In this document: piece after piece, positions 26,666-39,400 of the stretch
How the letters are laid out: each line of letters opens with the position of its first letter
How positions within the stretch are numbered: the stretch's first letter is position 1
From: Butyrivibrio sp. MC2021
GTDB lineage: Bacteria; Bacillota; Clostridia; Lachnospirales; Lachnospiraceae
Direction: 5' to 3'
Assembly: GCF_000621605.1 (NCBI RefSeq)
Contig: NZ_JHXX01000002.1
Location: forward strand, 464,719 to 528,718
Length of the DNA: 64,000 nucleotides
The notes under the pieces: model-generated
The model's database searches: none
What the model saw: only the letters and a program-made list of their open reading frames with translations
Told to the model about the DNA's origin: nothing
Translations under genes and position numbers: made by a program

Positions 26666-28729
26666 ATGAAGCAGCAATACGAGGCACTTTTTACGCCTTG
26701 GAAAATAGGAAACTGTGAGATAAAGAACAGAATAGTGCTGGCGCCTATGGGCGGAACCTGTATCTTCGGATGGATGGAGCCAATGGGAAGCCATTTCGAC
26801 AAGGAGGCGGCAAGACTTCTTTTAAAGATAGCAAAGCACGACTGCGGCCTTATCATTCCGGGCATCGCTCCCGTTAAGGACATGCTGGGAGGAAAATGGC
26901 TGTATCAGAATCCAAAGAAGTTCGAAGAACTGGCTGTTTTTATGGATGAGCTCCATAAGACGGGAGCAAAGATGTTTGTGCAGATGACGGCGGGCTTTGG
27001 AAGAAGCATGGCCCTTACTGCGCCGCTGGCTCTTCTTGCCAAGAACAAGGCTCTCAATACTCTGGCAAAGCCCATTATCGATGCGGAGTATCTGACAGCG
27101 GCACCGTCGCCCCTTCCCAACAGATGGGCTGACGATGTCAGGACAAGAGCCATAACCAAGGAAGAAATCGAGGATATCATCTACGCTTTCGGTGAGACCG
27201 CAAGACTTTGCAAGGAAGCGGGAGTTGACGGCGTGGAGGTACATGCTGTTCATGAGGGATATCTTCTTGATCAGTTTACTCTTAAATATACCAATAAAAG
27301 AACTGACGAATACGGCGGCTCTTTTGAGAACAGATACAGATTTGCGGCTGAGATCGTAAAGGAGATAAAGAGGACCTGCGGAGCGGACTTCCCGGTTTCT
27401 CTTCGCTATTCCGTCAGGTCCATGACCAAGGCCTTCCAGTACGGCGCTATGCCGGGAGAGGACTTTGAGGAGATAGGCCGTGACATGGAGGAGTCCGAAA
27501 GGGCCGTTAAGTTCCTTCAGGATGCAGGCTACGACATGCTCAACTGTGACAACGGAACCTATGATGCCTGGTACTGGGCTCATCCGCCGCAGTACATGCC
27601 TCAGAACTGTAACCTTGAGGATGTGGAGCACATCAAGAAGTTTGTGGACATTCCCGTGGTCTGCGCCGGTAAGATGGAGCCGGATGTGGGAGCTAAGGCA
27701 ATCAGCGAAGGCAGTATTGATGCCATGGCTGTGGGAAGGCAGTTCCTGGCTGATCCCAGATGGGTATCCAAGCTTAAGAGAGATAAGGAAGCGGATATCC
27801 GTCCCTGCATATGCTGTCACAGTGCCTGCTTTAACCTGACCAAGCACAACGGCACTGCCAATGACCAGGACCTTACGGAATCCGCAGGAATGTGCAAGTG
27901 CGCGGTTAATCCCCGCAGCATGCAGAGCAAAAAATACAGGGTTATTCCCACGGAGCATCCAAAGAAGGTTGCCATCATCGGCGGTGGTATCGGAGGAATG
28001 GAGGCTGCAAGGATCCTTGCCCTTCGTGGACACAAGCCTGTTATCTATGAAAAGACAGATGAGCTGGGCGGTGTATTTATCGCAGCGGCAGCTCCTGAGT
28101 TCAAGGAAAAGGACAAAGCTCTCATTGCCTGGCAGAAGAGACAGCTCCAGAAGCTCGGCATAGAGATCCACTATAATACCAATGTTCAGCCCGGAAGCCT
28201 TCCTCAGGCCGATGAGTACATCATCGCCACAGGAGCAGAGGCCAACCGCATTCCTATTCCCGGAGCGGCAGAGTATGCCATGGATGCCACGGATTATCTT
28301 CTTGGTAAAAAACAGGTTGGTAAAGACATAGTTATCATCGGCGGAGGCCTTACAGGCTGCGAGATAGCACTGGATCTTTTCCGAAAGGGTAAGAATCCTC
28401 AGATCGTGGAGATGAAGGATGACCTTATCGCGGTTAAGAATATGTGCCTTGCCAATACAAGCTATCTTCGTGACTGCTTTAAGACCAACAAGGTTCCGGT
28501 GTATTTAAATGCAGCGGTTAACAGTATCGGAGAGGACTTCGTGGAGGTTTCACTTGGTGATGGAAGAACTAAGAAGCTCCATGCTGATTCAGTTATCATG
28601 TCTGTGGGCTATCATCCGGTGCCTATCATGAATGAAGCTAAGAATGTTCACCTTCTTGGAGACTGCAAGAAGGTAGCCAATGTCCGCAGCGCCATCTGGG
28701 GTGCCTGGGATATTGCAATGAAGATTTAA
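26666..28729 (+). CDS. OYE/enoate reductase-type flavoenzyme (NADH:flavin oxidoreductase, 687 aa)
   Basis: It has the three-part build of 2,4-dienoyl-CoA reductase, enoate reductase and BaiCD-like enzymes. Residues 1 to about 375 form an FMN-binding TIM barrel with HAVHEGYLLDQF and the YGGSFENRYRF signature. A [4Fe-4S] motif starts at Cys381 (Cys384 and Cys388 next, and a later Cys-x-Cys). A C-terminal FAD/NAD(P) part has two dinucleotide motifs, IIGGGIGGMEAA (about 437) and IIGGGLTGCEIA (about 557). It would reduce an activated C=C bond with NAD(P)H. As last gene of the operon, before a strong terminator, it could reduce the enoyl product of the dehydratase-type enzymes. The actual substrate is unknown. 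Confidence 0.88.
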   Translation: MKQQYEALFTPWKIGNCEIKNRIVLAPMGGTCIFGWMEPMGSHFDKEAARLLLKIAKHDCGLIIPGIAPVKDMLGGKWLYQNPKKFEELAVFMDELHKTGAKMFVQMTAGFGRSMALTAPLALLAKNKALNTLAKPIIDAEYLTAAPSPLPNRWADDVRTRAITKEEIEDIIYAFGETARLCKEAGVDGVEVHAVHEGYLLDQFTLKYTNKRTDEYGGSFENRYRFAAEIVKEIKRTCGADFPVSLRYSVRSMTKAFQYGAMPGEDFEEIGRDMEESERAVKFLQDAGYDMLNCDNGTYDAWYWAHPPQYMPQNCNLEDVEHIKKFVDIPVVCAGKMEPDVGAKAISEGSIDAMAVGRQFLADPRWVSKLKRDKEADIRPCICCHSACFNLTKHNGTANDQDLTESAGMCKCAVNPRSMQSKKYRVIPTEHPKKVAIIGGGIGGMEAARILALRGHKPVIYEKTDELGGVFIAAAAPEFKEKDKALIAWQKRQLQKLGIEIHYNTNVQPGSLPQADEYIIATGAEANRIPIPGAAEYAMDATDYLLGKKQVGKDIVIIGGGLTGCEIALDLFRKGKNPQIVEMKDDLIAVKNMCLANTSYLRDCFKTNKVPVYLNAAVNSIGEDFVEVSLGDGRTKKLHADSVIMSVGYHPVPIMNEAKNVHLLGDCKKVANVRSAIWGAWDIAMKI

Positions 28730-28742
28730 AAAGATGAACTTA

Positions 28743-28778
28743 AAAAAGTGAGGTCGGGACAGCCTGACCTCACTTTTT
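28743..28778. terminator. bidirectional terminator between convergent genes
   Basis: The stem AAAAAGTGAGGTC with GACCTCACTTTTT has A- and T-runs on both sides. It can end the dehydratase operon on the plus strand and the diguanylate cyclase gene on the minus strand. Confidence 0.92.
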
Positions 28779-28783
28779 GCGTG

Positions 28784-29998
28784 TTAGTTTTTGAAGAGAT
28801 TTTCATAAAAAGCTTTTTTATCCTGATACATTCGCTCATCAGCAGCTTTTATGGCAGCGTCTATGTCATAATTGCCTTCTAAGTATACACTTCCGATGGC
28901 AAAGCTTACGTCGTAGGTGTTTTTTGCCATTCCCTTTAGCTGCGCGACCTGTTCATTCATTTTGCTTTCGTTTATGCCGGCGCAGAGGATGACGAATTCG
29001 TCTCCCCCGGCTCTGAAAATCTGATAGTCACCGAAAACAATCTTTATAAGGGAGGCAGCTCTTATCAGGAGTTTATCCCCTGCATCATGACCCTTTTCAT
29101 CATTGGTTTTCTTAAGACCGTTAAGGTCTGCAAAGATAACACCCATAGAAGGAGGAAGCTCTTCCTGGCCTTCCTTTATGCTGTTTATATAGTCAGAGAG
29201 GGCATTTCTGTTATTGACCTTCGTGAGAATGTCTGTGGTGCTTTTATATTCCAGCTGATGCAGCAACTGATAGTTCACAATTACAGATGCAATGATAAAG
29301 GTTGAAAGCTCCAAGGTTTCCTTTATCCTATCTGTTTTATCGGTGTCATAGTTGGCTGCCCAGATATAACCCACGATTATCTGATTATATTGGATAGCAT
29401 AGAGAATCATGTTTTTGACGCCATAGGAAGTCAGTGACTTGTACCATACAGGGTCACGTTCCTCAATTACAGACAGATTATTAAGCAAAAGGCAATCTGA
29501 CATGGCGAGACAATCTTCCATGGCTTTTACCACACCATATGGACTTCGCCCCATCTCAGATGCGATTTTATGCATAAAATCAATCTGTAAGCCATTCTGA
29601 TCCACAAGGGAACAATCCCTTGTAGCAGGATCTACAGTATAAAGAGAGCACATTTCTGCGCTGCATAAATCTTTTATTATGGTGGTTATGGAAGAAAGGC
29701 CTGTAAAAAGATTCTGGGTGACATGGAGTTTAATACCAATTTCAAGAACGGCATTGATAACTTCAGTGGACTTGTTGATCATTGATTCAGTCTCTACCAC
29801 ATCTGAATAAGTCAGTATATAGAGGCAGTAGACAGTCCTGCTCCCTTCAGGGGAATCTGATTCAGGTACATTGTCCCATATATCAGCGATGGGAAGATAG
29901 AAACCCTTAAGCCAGCCGCCTCGGGCATTTACATAGGAATAAAGAGGCGCAGGAGTGCCGGCACATTTATAGACAAAAGCTTCAAAATTAAGGTCCAT
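28784..29998 (-). CDS. GGDEF diguanylate cyclase with GAF-like domain (404 aa; 5' part split off)
   Basis: The C-terminal half is a GGDEF domain: FADLNGLKKTNDEKGHDAGD, then RAGGDEF with the active loop at residues 331-335. It should make c-di-GMP from two GTP. The RxxD inhibitory site expected a few residues before the loop is not seen. Residues about 80-235 look like a GAF sensor. The first 45 residues are the second half of a PAS-like domain whose first half lies at 29999-30184, cut off by an in-frame TAG directly before this ATG. No ribosome site precedes this ATG, so the enzyme may be made poorly, by restart or readthrough. Full-length comparison is the product at 53079-54503. Confidence 0.82.
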   Translation of the reverse strand: MDLNFEAFVYKCAGTPAPLYSYVNARGGWLKGFYLPIADIWDNVPESDSPEGSRTVYCLYILTYSDVVETESMINKSTEVINAVLEIGIKLHVTQNLFTGLSSITTIIKDLCSAEMCSLYTVDPATRDCSLVDQNGLQIDFMHKIASEMGRSPYGVVKAMEDCLAMSDCLLLNNLSVIEERDPVWYKSLTSYGVKNMILYAIQYNQIIVGYIWAANYDTDKTDRIKETLELSTFIIASVIVNYQLLHQLEYKSTTDILTKVNNRNALSDYINSIKEGQEELPPSMGVIFADLNGLKKTNDEKGHDAGDKLLIRAASLIKIVFGDYQIFRAGGDEFVILCAGINESKMNEQVAQLKGMAKNTYDVSFAIGSVYLEGNYDIDAAIKAADERMYQDKKAFYENLFKN

Positions 29999-30184
29999 CT
30001 AGTAATTACGGTAAGGAATACCTGGATAAAATTCAGGTGCATCCGGAGTCATATGAAGCATAAGCTCGTTCATCTTATTTACTGCCATAAGTCTTATCTC
30101 ACTATAGCTTCCGTCGGGTAGAATATCAAAGGCATACAGGCTGGCCCAGCCGTTTATTCCTTCTATCCACGATTGATAATCCAT
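29999..30184 (-). pseudogene. severed N-terminal part of the diguanylate cyclase (61 aa)
   Basis: Begins with ATG at 30184 after GGAGG and is in the same frame as the cyclase gene, separated from it only by one TAG (29999-30001). It aligns with the N-terminus of the second cyclase (53079-54503): LPDGS...IRLMAVNKMNEL against NPDGS...IMFAVNSLLA, and PGIPYRNY against EGVPYYEN. With readthrough the joined protein would be 466 residues, close to the 474 of the other. A recent nonsense mutation is the simplest reading; a sequencing error is also possible. Confidence 0.75.
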
Positions 30185-30420
30185 CACATTTCCTCCTGCA
30201 TAAAGCATCTCTCTATATATAGTATTTTAACGAATAAAGTGAGGGCATGACCTTTTATCCTTATAAAATAATCATAAAAAATATTAAAAACAGATTAAAT
30301 ATGTACGTAATAAAGCATCCTGAATCGTTTGATATTGTAAAATAAAATTACGCTTTTTATGGATTATAAAGCGCAAAAATATGTATTCAAATGATTGAAA
30401 TGCTGTGATGGAGGGTTTTT

Positions 30421-33400
30421 ATGAAGATGAAAAAGGCGCTAAAACAGTTACTATGCATGATGTTATCTACTGTACTGGTAATATCATCGCTGAATCTGAA
30501 GGCTTTTGCCATGGAAGAGGGGCAGGAGCCGGAGGAGGTTCTCCTTTTGGAGCAGCAGGAGAAAGAACTTGAAGCCCAGCTTGAAACCCTGGGAGATGAG
30601 GAAAAATTTCCTGAAGGATACTTTGGCTTTGGCAGGACGGCCATCACCCTTTTGGAAGGTGAGGATGGCGTAATTGAGGTGCTCCGCGCCGGCAATAAAG
30701 ATACAGAGGCTTCTGTGACCTTTAAGGCTGTGGATGTATCCAGTGAATATGGAAAAGATTACACATTAAGCGTTACAGGAGGCTTCTTTGGGGATAAGAC
30801 TCTGGATGCCAATCCTGACGCAAAGCCTCTTATGCAGGAATACGACATAGAGGTTGTGGAGAATCCGGATGACATCCTGGATTTAGAGGAAGCTGCAGCA
30901 CTTACGGAGAATGAGGATGCTGCATTAGAAGCAGAAGAATCAGAAGATGATGCGATTCTTTTGGAAGATGAAGATGTAGAAATAGAAGATGAAAAAACAG
31001 AAGATGAAATTGAATTAGAAGAGGCGTCTTCAGAAGCAAATGCAAAGCCCCGGGAGAAGGCTTCAAATGTGCTTTCTAAAGGAAGCGGCCTTGCAAATTT
31101 ATACAAGGCACAGACCGGGGAAAACCTTCCAAGCTATAACTGGAGAGAATACAGTGAAGAGGAAGCTCCTGAAGAGACCATGGAGCTTATGGATGCGGGT
31201 TATGACAACACCAAGGAGCAGCTGGATCAGCTTGATGGTGTTACTGTGCGCCTTACCTTTGAACCCGGAGAATATAAGAAGGAAATTAAGATCTGCGGAA
31301 TAGATGACAAGCTTTCCGAGAGCGAAGAGCAGTTCATCATCGTATTACAGGATGAGGAAGGCGCTGCCCTTGGCGAGAATAATAACGGCTATGTAAATAT
31401 TACTGATAATGATGAGAAGGAAGATATTACCTATTCCTTCAAGGAGGAATCAGTTATTGTATCCCCTGATGAAACAGAGGCCATCGTTACTGTTGTCCGA
31501 AACCAGGGCATCAATCAGATGGACTTTGTGACTGTTGGCACTGATGCTGAGGATGCAGAAGCAGGTGTTGACTATGAGGCGGTTTATAAAGAGCTTTTCT
31601 TTGCAGCAGGGGTATCGGAACAGACAGTGACTATCCCAATCCTTAAAGGAGTAAGGGATGAAGAAAAGCATTTCTATATTGGCCTTGCACACCGGGGAAA
31701 AGACAAGGGACAAGTGGGTGCTTCCTGCCTTGTTACTATAGCTAAGGATGACGGCGCAAAGGCTGTAGAAGTAAATGAAAATGTTACTCCTTCCGAGCCT
31801 TCGGAAGCTGAATTCGAGACAGTAGATAATGTAACCGCAGCTGCAGGTCAGTATGATGAAGTGAAGTACAACATCAACAAAACCTGGGTACAGCGTGATG
31901 ACTTTCCATGGGTTGATGGATATTATGATCTTTCAAGTGCTTCTTATGTAAAGGTTAACTTCTCAACCTGGGGCGAGACCTGGGGACTCTTTATTAATCA
32001 TAAAGTAAAGAACGTCCGAGTTAAGATGTATGTTGATAATAAAACTACCGGCAGGACCTTTTATGAGGAAAAAGACTTTAGCACCGAGAAGATGGAAGAA
32101 GCTTCCTCTGTTATCTTTTACAAGGGATCGGACTGGAGTCAGTATAAGAACGGCGGACATATCTATGCCAAGGTAAAGGGAAATAGTAAAAATACCTATG
32201 AAGGTGTATCACTTACGGTCAAGGACATTGTAGTTGGCTATATGAATTATGAAGTCAAGATCAACAACAATATGTCTGACTATAACAGCTATGTGGAACA
32301 GCATTGGACAGGGCAGAAAACACATAGTAACAATGGAAATGCCATACGCTATCCACAGCAGTACTTCAATATGGATGGAACTAATCTGGTTACTTCAAAG
32401 ACCTTCCGCTGCGGTTCTACTGTAACTATGCTGAGAGATACAGATACCAGCAGAATGGGTAAAAACTCAGCCGGAATCTACCCAACAGAGGATACTGTTG
32501 AGTTTAAGGGATTCAAGCTCCATAAACCCGGTACAACAGGGGAGCTTTCAAGTGACATTATCCAGTCCGGTTTCAGACTTGACAATGCCTTTGTAGATAA
32601 ATATAAAAACTACTTATGGAATGATAAAACCTTCGTCCTTGTACCAATTTATGAACCCAAAGCAGTAACAGTAGAGCCTAACAGATGGGATGCACAGGTT
32701 TCCGGAGGCAGTGAGAAGGGTGACTATATAGGCTACAAATCCGGATGTTGTATGGATGGTGTAACAAAGCTTGACACCATTACCTTCAAAGCCGGAGCAA
32801 ATGCCGGATATGCCATCACACAGATCGATATAAACGGAAAGAGTGATAAATCGGATTCAGCATATTCTGTTTCACGAACAAATCAAAATGAATCTGACTT
32901 AAACAGCTTTACAACTCATTTGGGAGATGCAGGTATTAAGTATTACAGGACATATCTGCGCTTTGATAATGCTACTCTCAAGATCATGGCAGACCCTGCT
33001 CAGGTTAATCATGCAGAGATCCAGCAGGGCATAGCAGTATATGTAGATAAGACCCGCACTCCACATGAGAGTACCTGGCAGAAACCATATGAAATTAAAA
33101 ATGTTACCATGGGAACCACCTATAATGTTGGCTCTCTGGTAAAAAAGGATTCACCGTACCACGCGTTCTGGAGAGATGGAACCCTTGATAACGATGAGGA
33201 TGGTGAGTGGATTGAGAATCATCCCACCTATCACACCTTTGATCCATCCATAGGAAGTGCCATTTCCTATACCACCAAGCTTCCTATAAGCAGACTGTAT
33301 TACAGCTTTTATTTAAGAGCAGAACATGCATCTGACCCTAAGCCCATAGCCAGCTGGCTGACACTTAAGGATAAGCTTTTGCTTAATCCTGATTATGAAA

Positions 33401-36400
33401 TCTCAACCGGTCTTAATGGCGCGACTGTATACACAGACGGATATGACTCAACTACCAAGTATGGCGGCATTAATGGTGAATATGGAGATGGCTTCTTTTA
33501 CATCAATCCGGAAAAATTCCTTACAAATGAGACTTATCTGATCTCACTTAACTACGACAGCTATGCAGGCGCTATTAATACCAACTTCACTCTGCATCCC
33601 GGTAAATACGAACATGTAAATGTAAATGCCTGGGAGGATCTAAACATCAGTAACGTGGTGCTTTATCAGGAGGACACCACAACTTTGTTTGGCGACCATC
33701 CCTATAAGGAGGTTGCGGTAAAGGGTAAGTGCGCTTCAAGTGGCTATTTTACCGGATTGACAGATGGCGATTACAACTATCGCCTGTCTATGAATGCGTC
33801 TAAGACCGGAATGTTAATCACCAAGGGTGAGCTGCAATTCTATGACAAGACAGGCTCTAAGCATGGTTCTGCAGTAGTCGTAAATATACAGCCATCAGCC
33901 GGCGGAAACTTTAATTTTGATTTTAACCCTACCAAGATTGGCGCAAGTGCCGGCGACATTGCTAAGGTTCGTTTCTGGGATTCTGCAGGTAATTCATACC
34001 TTCAGAGAGACACCGGACTTAAGCTTACACAGTCAATCGGACCATTGAACGTAGCCAATGTTATTACAGCCGGCAAAGGCAGTGATGCCATTGACATTAT
34101 CGGAAGCGTTGCTTCAACTCTGGACATAGGCTGGAAGGGAAGCTTTGACAAACTTGATGAGGACAGTGGAGTAACCATTGATCAGAACGGTAACAGGGTT
34201 GTAAAAATTGGCTATACCAAGGCTATCGTAAGCAAGGATACCGATAAGGATAAGCTTGAAGAAGCAGCCAAGAAGATGGCTAAATCTGACAAGGCCATCG
34301 GTGAAAAGAACAAAGAACTCGAAAAGACCATGGAGAAATATGCAGGTAAGGGAGTTCTGAGTGAAAAAGAAGAAAAGGAGATTGAAGAAAAGAGAAAGGC
34401 TGTAGATACAGCCAAGAAGGCAAAAGAAGACGCAAGAAAGAAATACGATGACTTGGCCGAGGCTGCTCATAAGCCTGAGAGTAAGGATGTGAAGATGGGA
34501 GCTAAGCTGAATATGAAGCTTAACTTCTCCTTCCTCATGACCTTTGGTTACAGCGATGATGACAGATACTATTTCTCCAACATGATAATTGCAGCTAAGG
34601 TCATTGGCGATGCAACAGTTAGTGTCAGCTATGCTACTCCTATCGGTGTAACTATCGGTATCGCACTGACCATCAACTGCGAGGCTGAGCTTAGCTTTGT
34701 AATTGAGGAAAGAAGTGACGGACTTGGCAAACGCTATTATCTTGATGAGAACAAGGATGATTTCAATATCTGGGACTGCGATATATCAGATCTTGACAGG
34801 CAGTTTGACGGGTATGGAGCCTTTAACTTCACCCCAAGCATTACCCTGACCCTGAGTGCAGGTCTTTTAGGAGACCTTGTATCAGTAAGCGTAAGCGGAA
34901 CCGCAGCCTTCAATATGGTATTCTACACAGCTAAGGCAGGAGAGGGAAGTGTAACCCTTAATGCATCCATCGATGTGGGAGTTACTATTTTCCACTTCAA
35001 GAAAGAGCTTGCAAGAAAGAGATTCCAGATGTGGGGCGGAGATAAGGATAATAACAATGTATCTGCGCTGATGCAGACCTCCGTAATGGATGCCCTTGAA
35101 GCTAACAGCTATCTCTATGATGGTATCGAAAACTTCCAGGTTGAGGATGTTTCTTTCCTTAATGAGGAGGGAGAGTGGTTTGGTGAGCAGGACGAAGAGG
35201 AAAGACTTCTTAGTATAGATGATGAGCCCGGAGCATATGCCGAGTATATCCTCACCAACAGAATAGGACCAAGACCTAATTTCCAGATGATGGAGCTTGG
35301 AAAGGACAGATTTATAGCGGTATTCCTTAATGTTCCTATCGACAGAATAAATGATCCTGAGAACTCCCGCGCAGTATATTATACAATTTATGAAAACGGA
35401 GACTGGTCAGAGCCTGTTATGATTGAGGATGACTCTGAGCTTGATTATTATCCCCGTGTCTTTGATGTTGGCGAGAATGCTCTTATTACCTGGTCTTCAG
35501 TAAGTGATGAATACAAAAATACAGACAATGATGTTGTGGCTAAACAGAACGGCCTTGATATTCATGGCGTATTCCTTGATAAGAATACAGGAAAGCTTGC
35601 CGGGGATATCATGGAAATCACAAAGACCACCAAGGATATAGAAAAATATCAGGGAACCGGTCTTGATTTTTCAGATCAGATATCAGATGTAACTGCTGAA
35701 GTAGTAAGTGATGATGACAGCATAATCGTTTACTACTCAAAGAAACTGTTTGAGGCAGAAAAAGAGGCTTCAGTAGGTGATGCACTTTATCCCAAGTACT
35801 CAATAGTAGCTTATCGCCGCTATGATAAAAAGACAGGTGAATGGGTTGAAGAACCTGACACAAATGCTCCTATCAGTGCTCTTCTTGAAGGACTTACTCA
35901 GGAGGAAAAGGAAGAGCGAACTAATGCTTATAAGGAAATGATGTACGGTCAGAACTTCTATTCCTTCTATCCGGATGCCACTATCCTTGAAGAAATAGAT
36001 CCTGACACAGGTTACCTCAAGGAAGGAACAGTTACAAAGCTTGTAGAAGCGGATAACAGCAGTGCACTGATGCTTGATGCTGATGCAATAAGCTATGGCG
36101 ATAAGGGATTGTTTGCCTATAGCCTTGACCTTGATGGAAATCTCAATACAATAGCTGACCGTGAGATTTATTTGCAGGAATATGATTTTACTAATGACAG
36201 GATGGATGAATGCATCATTCTGACAGGTGACAGTGTTGAGGATTGTGACGTTGAACTGACTGAAACAGAGGGGCAGTTGTGGCTGTCCTGGCTTCGCGAC
36301 GGTGATATTGTGGCCATGAACCTTACACATATCATGAATAACGAATCCAAAGCTCTCATAAAGGGCAACTATAAATACTGCTATATAAATAAGGCTCTTC

Positions 36401-39400
36401 CTGCAGCAGGTGCTGAGCGTACCTATTTTGCTCCGGTTCCTATTGTTACCGGCAGAAAGTCACAGCAGGATGAGAGTGGTGTTGCTGCCATGAGTTCTAT
36501 CGATAACTTCGATGTTAAGGCAAAGAATGGTATTTTGTATTATCTTTGGACTGAGGTTTCGGGAGAACTTGTTGACGGCATTGAAAAGGGCACAAAGGAG
36601 GCTGAGGATCCTGCTAATGCGGTAACTGAGGAGCAGATGTACTGTGAGCGAGTAATTCTTGGCAGCCTGTCAGATGAAGGCACCGATAAGTCTAACATTG
36701 CAGAAAAGACACTTCCAGTTCAAATAACAAGTATGAACGGAGCTCACTACAAGGATGCAGCCTTTGATGTTATGGATGACGGCAAGCTCATCGGCGTTTC
36801 ATATCTGGCTGAGACCAGAATCATCACAATTGATGAAGCCAAGGCCATGAACAGTGATATGACTACAGAGATAAACGAGGCTGATTTCGTGCCTTACCCT
36901 GTAGAAGATATTACAAGAGCCAATGCTGTTAATTTCACAGTTGACACTACAAGTGTTCCTAAGATCAAGAATGCCGGATTTGTCAGTGCTGACGCAGAAG
37001 ATGGTGCGCATTTTGCCTTTGAGGTTCTTAACGATGGATTTGATACCATCGAAAACCTGACTGTTAGAGTAACAAATGTATATGGTGGCACTGTCATACA
37101 GGAGAATACTTTATCAAATGTTTTAGGTGGAGATATAGCAGCATTCAGCGGAGATATGGAGCTTGATGAATATGACAGAGATGCTAAGCTTCTTATCGAG
37201 CTTATAAATGACAAAAATGAGGTTATACGCTCTGAGCAGATAAGCGTTGAGATGGAAGCTGATCTTAACCTTGGAGAGATTAAGGCTGAGGCTACTGATG
37301 AAAGAGGCGTTTATAAGATCTCAGGTACAGTAACTAACGATGGAAATGCCAAGTCATTTGAGAGCAGTGTACGTCTTGGTATAGCAGGGGAATTAGATAA
37401 GACCCTTGGAAGTGCTGATGTTGAACCGCTTCTTCCGAAGCAGAGTACAGAATTCACTGGATATGTTGAACTGTCTGATGACATGTTTGAAAAGACAACT
37501 GATGAAGACGGAAATGTCACGGAGACTGTACAGCTCTTTGCCAATGTAACGGACTCCAGAGTTGAAACCAAGGTTGAGCGAAAAGCATATAAAGAAGAAG
37601 TAGCTACCATAAGTGCAATAACAGACATGACCCTTGATGTTGCTGCTGCACATATCGGAGAGGAAACTGCTACCATCAGTGAAAAGCAGCAGGTATTAAA
37701 GCTTTCACTTGGCGACAGCTTCAGACTTACTCCTGAGATTGAATCAACACTTGCTCACCTTGATAACGACTATATTGATGAGGAAGGAAATGTTCATCAG
37801 ACACAGATAACCGGTGCAGAAGCTTTGAAATACCGGTTTGTATGTGAAGATGGAATCCTGGATTTCTCAGGAGAGGGAATATACGGCGAGAATAATGATG
37901 GCGCCGGACGTGTGGCCCAGGCCGGAGCAGGCAAGCTTAAGGTAATTGCTTATTACGGTGACAGAGAGAGAACTGTAACCAATCAGTCTGCCGGAACAGA
38001 TTACTTTGTTCATGAGTACACCAGTGACGGTTATTCTACAATCGGTTCTGATGCTATCTGGACCAAGGAATTTGATGTTCTTGTAACTAAGGGTGGAGGA
38101 AGTGCTTCAGAAAGCAGCTTCACTGATAAGAACGGCATTATCTATGATATCGTAGATGGCAATGCTTATGTTGTGGGCCTGTCTGAGGAAGCAGCAGGGA
38201 AATTGAAGAGTATCACAATTCCTGCTACTGTAAGCCATGACGGCAAGACCTATAAGGTTGTAAAGATTGATGATGGAGCCTTCGCATCCAACGGACAACT
38301 GCAGAGCGTTAAGATTGGCAAAAATGTTACTGAGATCGGAGTAGCTGCTTTTGCAGGATGTACTTCCCTTAAGTCGGTAAGCCTTGGCGCAAATGTCCTG
38401 GTGATCGGTGACAGGGCCTTTGCTGGTGACGCAGCATTAAAGACTGTTAAACTTCCTAAGAAGCTTAACACGATTGGCAATGGTGCCTTCTCCAATACGG
38501 GACTTACGTCCATAACTATTCCTGAGAATGTTACAAGTATCGGGGAAAGAGCCTTCTATGGTTCAGTCAGTCTTAAGAAAGTTACCATAGCTTCCTCTGT
38601 GATAAAGGATCTTGGCGAGGATGCCTTTGAAAAGATTGCTGACGGTGCCGTATTTAACCTTACCATGAAGGATGCAAAAGCCAAGGAAGAGCTTAGAGGT
38701 AGACTTAGCGGGATTTTTGAGACCTTCGCTGACAAAAAAGGTATTGTTTATGAAATTAACGATATTCTTGACGGAACTGTCAAAGTTATAGGACTTACAG
38801 ATGATGCCAAGAGTAAACTTAAGAAGGTTTCTATACCTGCTACCGTGAAATATAAAGGAAGCAGCTTCAAGGTTACTGAGATTGGTGAAGAGGCCTTTAT
38901 TGGAAGCTCCCTCACAGGTGCTACCATTGGAAAGAATGTGAACTATATTATGGACAGGGCATTTTATGGAAGCAAAGCTCTTAAGAAAGTGACTCTTCCT
39001 AAGAGCCTTGCAAACATAGGCGAGGAGGCCTTTGCAGGAACCGGTCTCACCGGCGTAAAGCTTCCGGGAAGGCTTTTTGTTATAGAAGAAAAGGCCTTTG
39101 CAGGATGCTCCAAGCTTAAGAGAGTGACCATCACATCTAATGAGCTTATTGTTGTTGAAGATGGTGCATTTGATGAAATTGCCAAGGGAGCAGTATTTAA
39201 GATTAATGTCAAGGATATAGCAGAAAAGAAAAGAATCGTTAAGCTTCTTACAAAGGAGGGAGAAAGCTTTTCAGATGCTAAGGGAGTCATCTATGAGGTT
39301 GATAGTCTGGAGTTTGGATTTGTAATTGCCACAGGACTTGATGAAGATGCTAAAAAAGGACTGAAGACATTGAATATTCCATCCAAGATTTCCTATAAAG

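Noticed and set aside
17628..28729. Glutamate or leucine fermentation operon (hgd/had)
   Set aside because: No CoA-transferase, 2-hydroxyacid dehydrogenase or acyl-CoA dehydrogenase is present, and the large subunits are of unusual size.
29999..30001. TAG as a recoded sense codon
   Set aside because: The intact cyclase gene ends with TAG at 53079, and no other gene here needs TAG readthrough, so reassignment is not supported.
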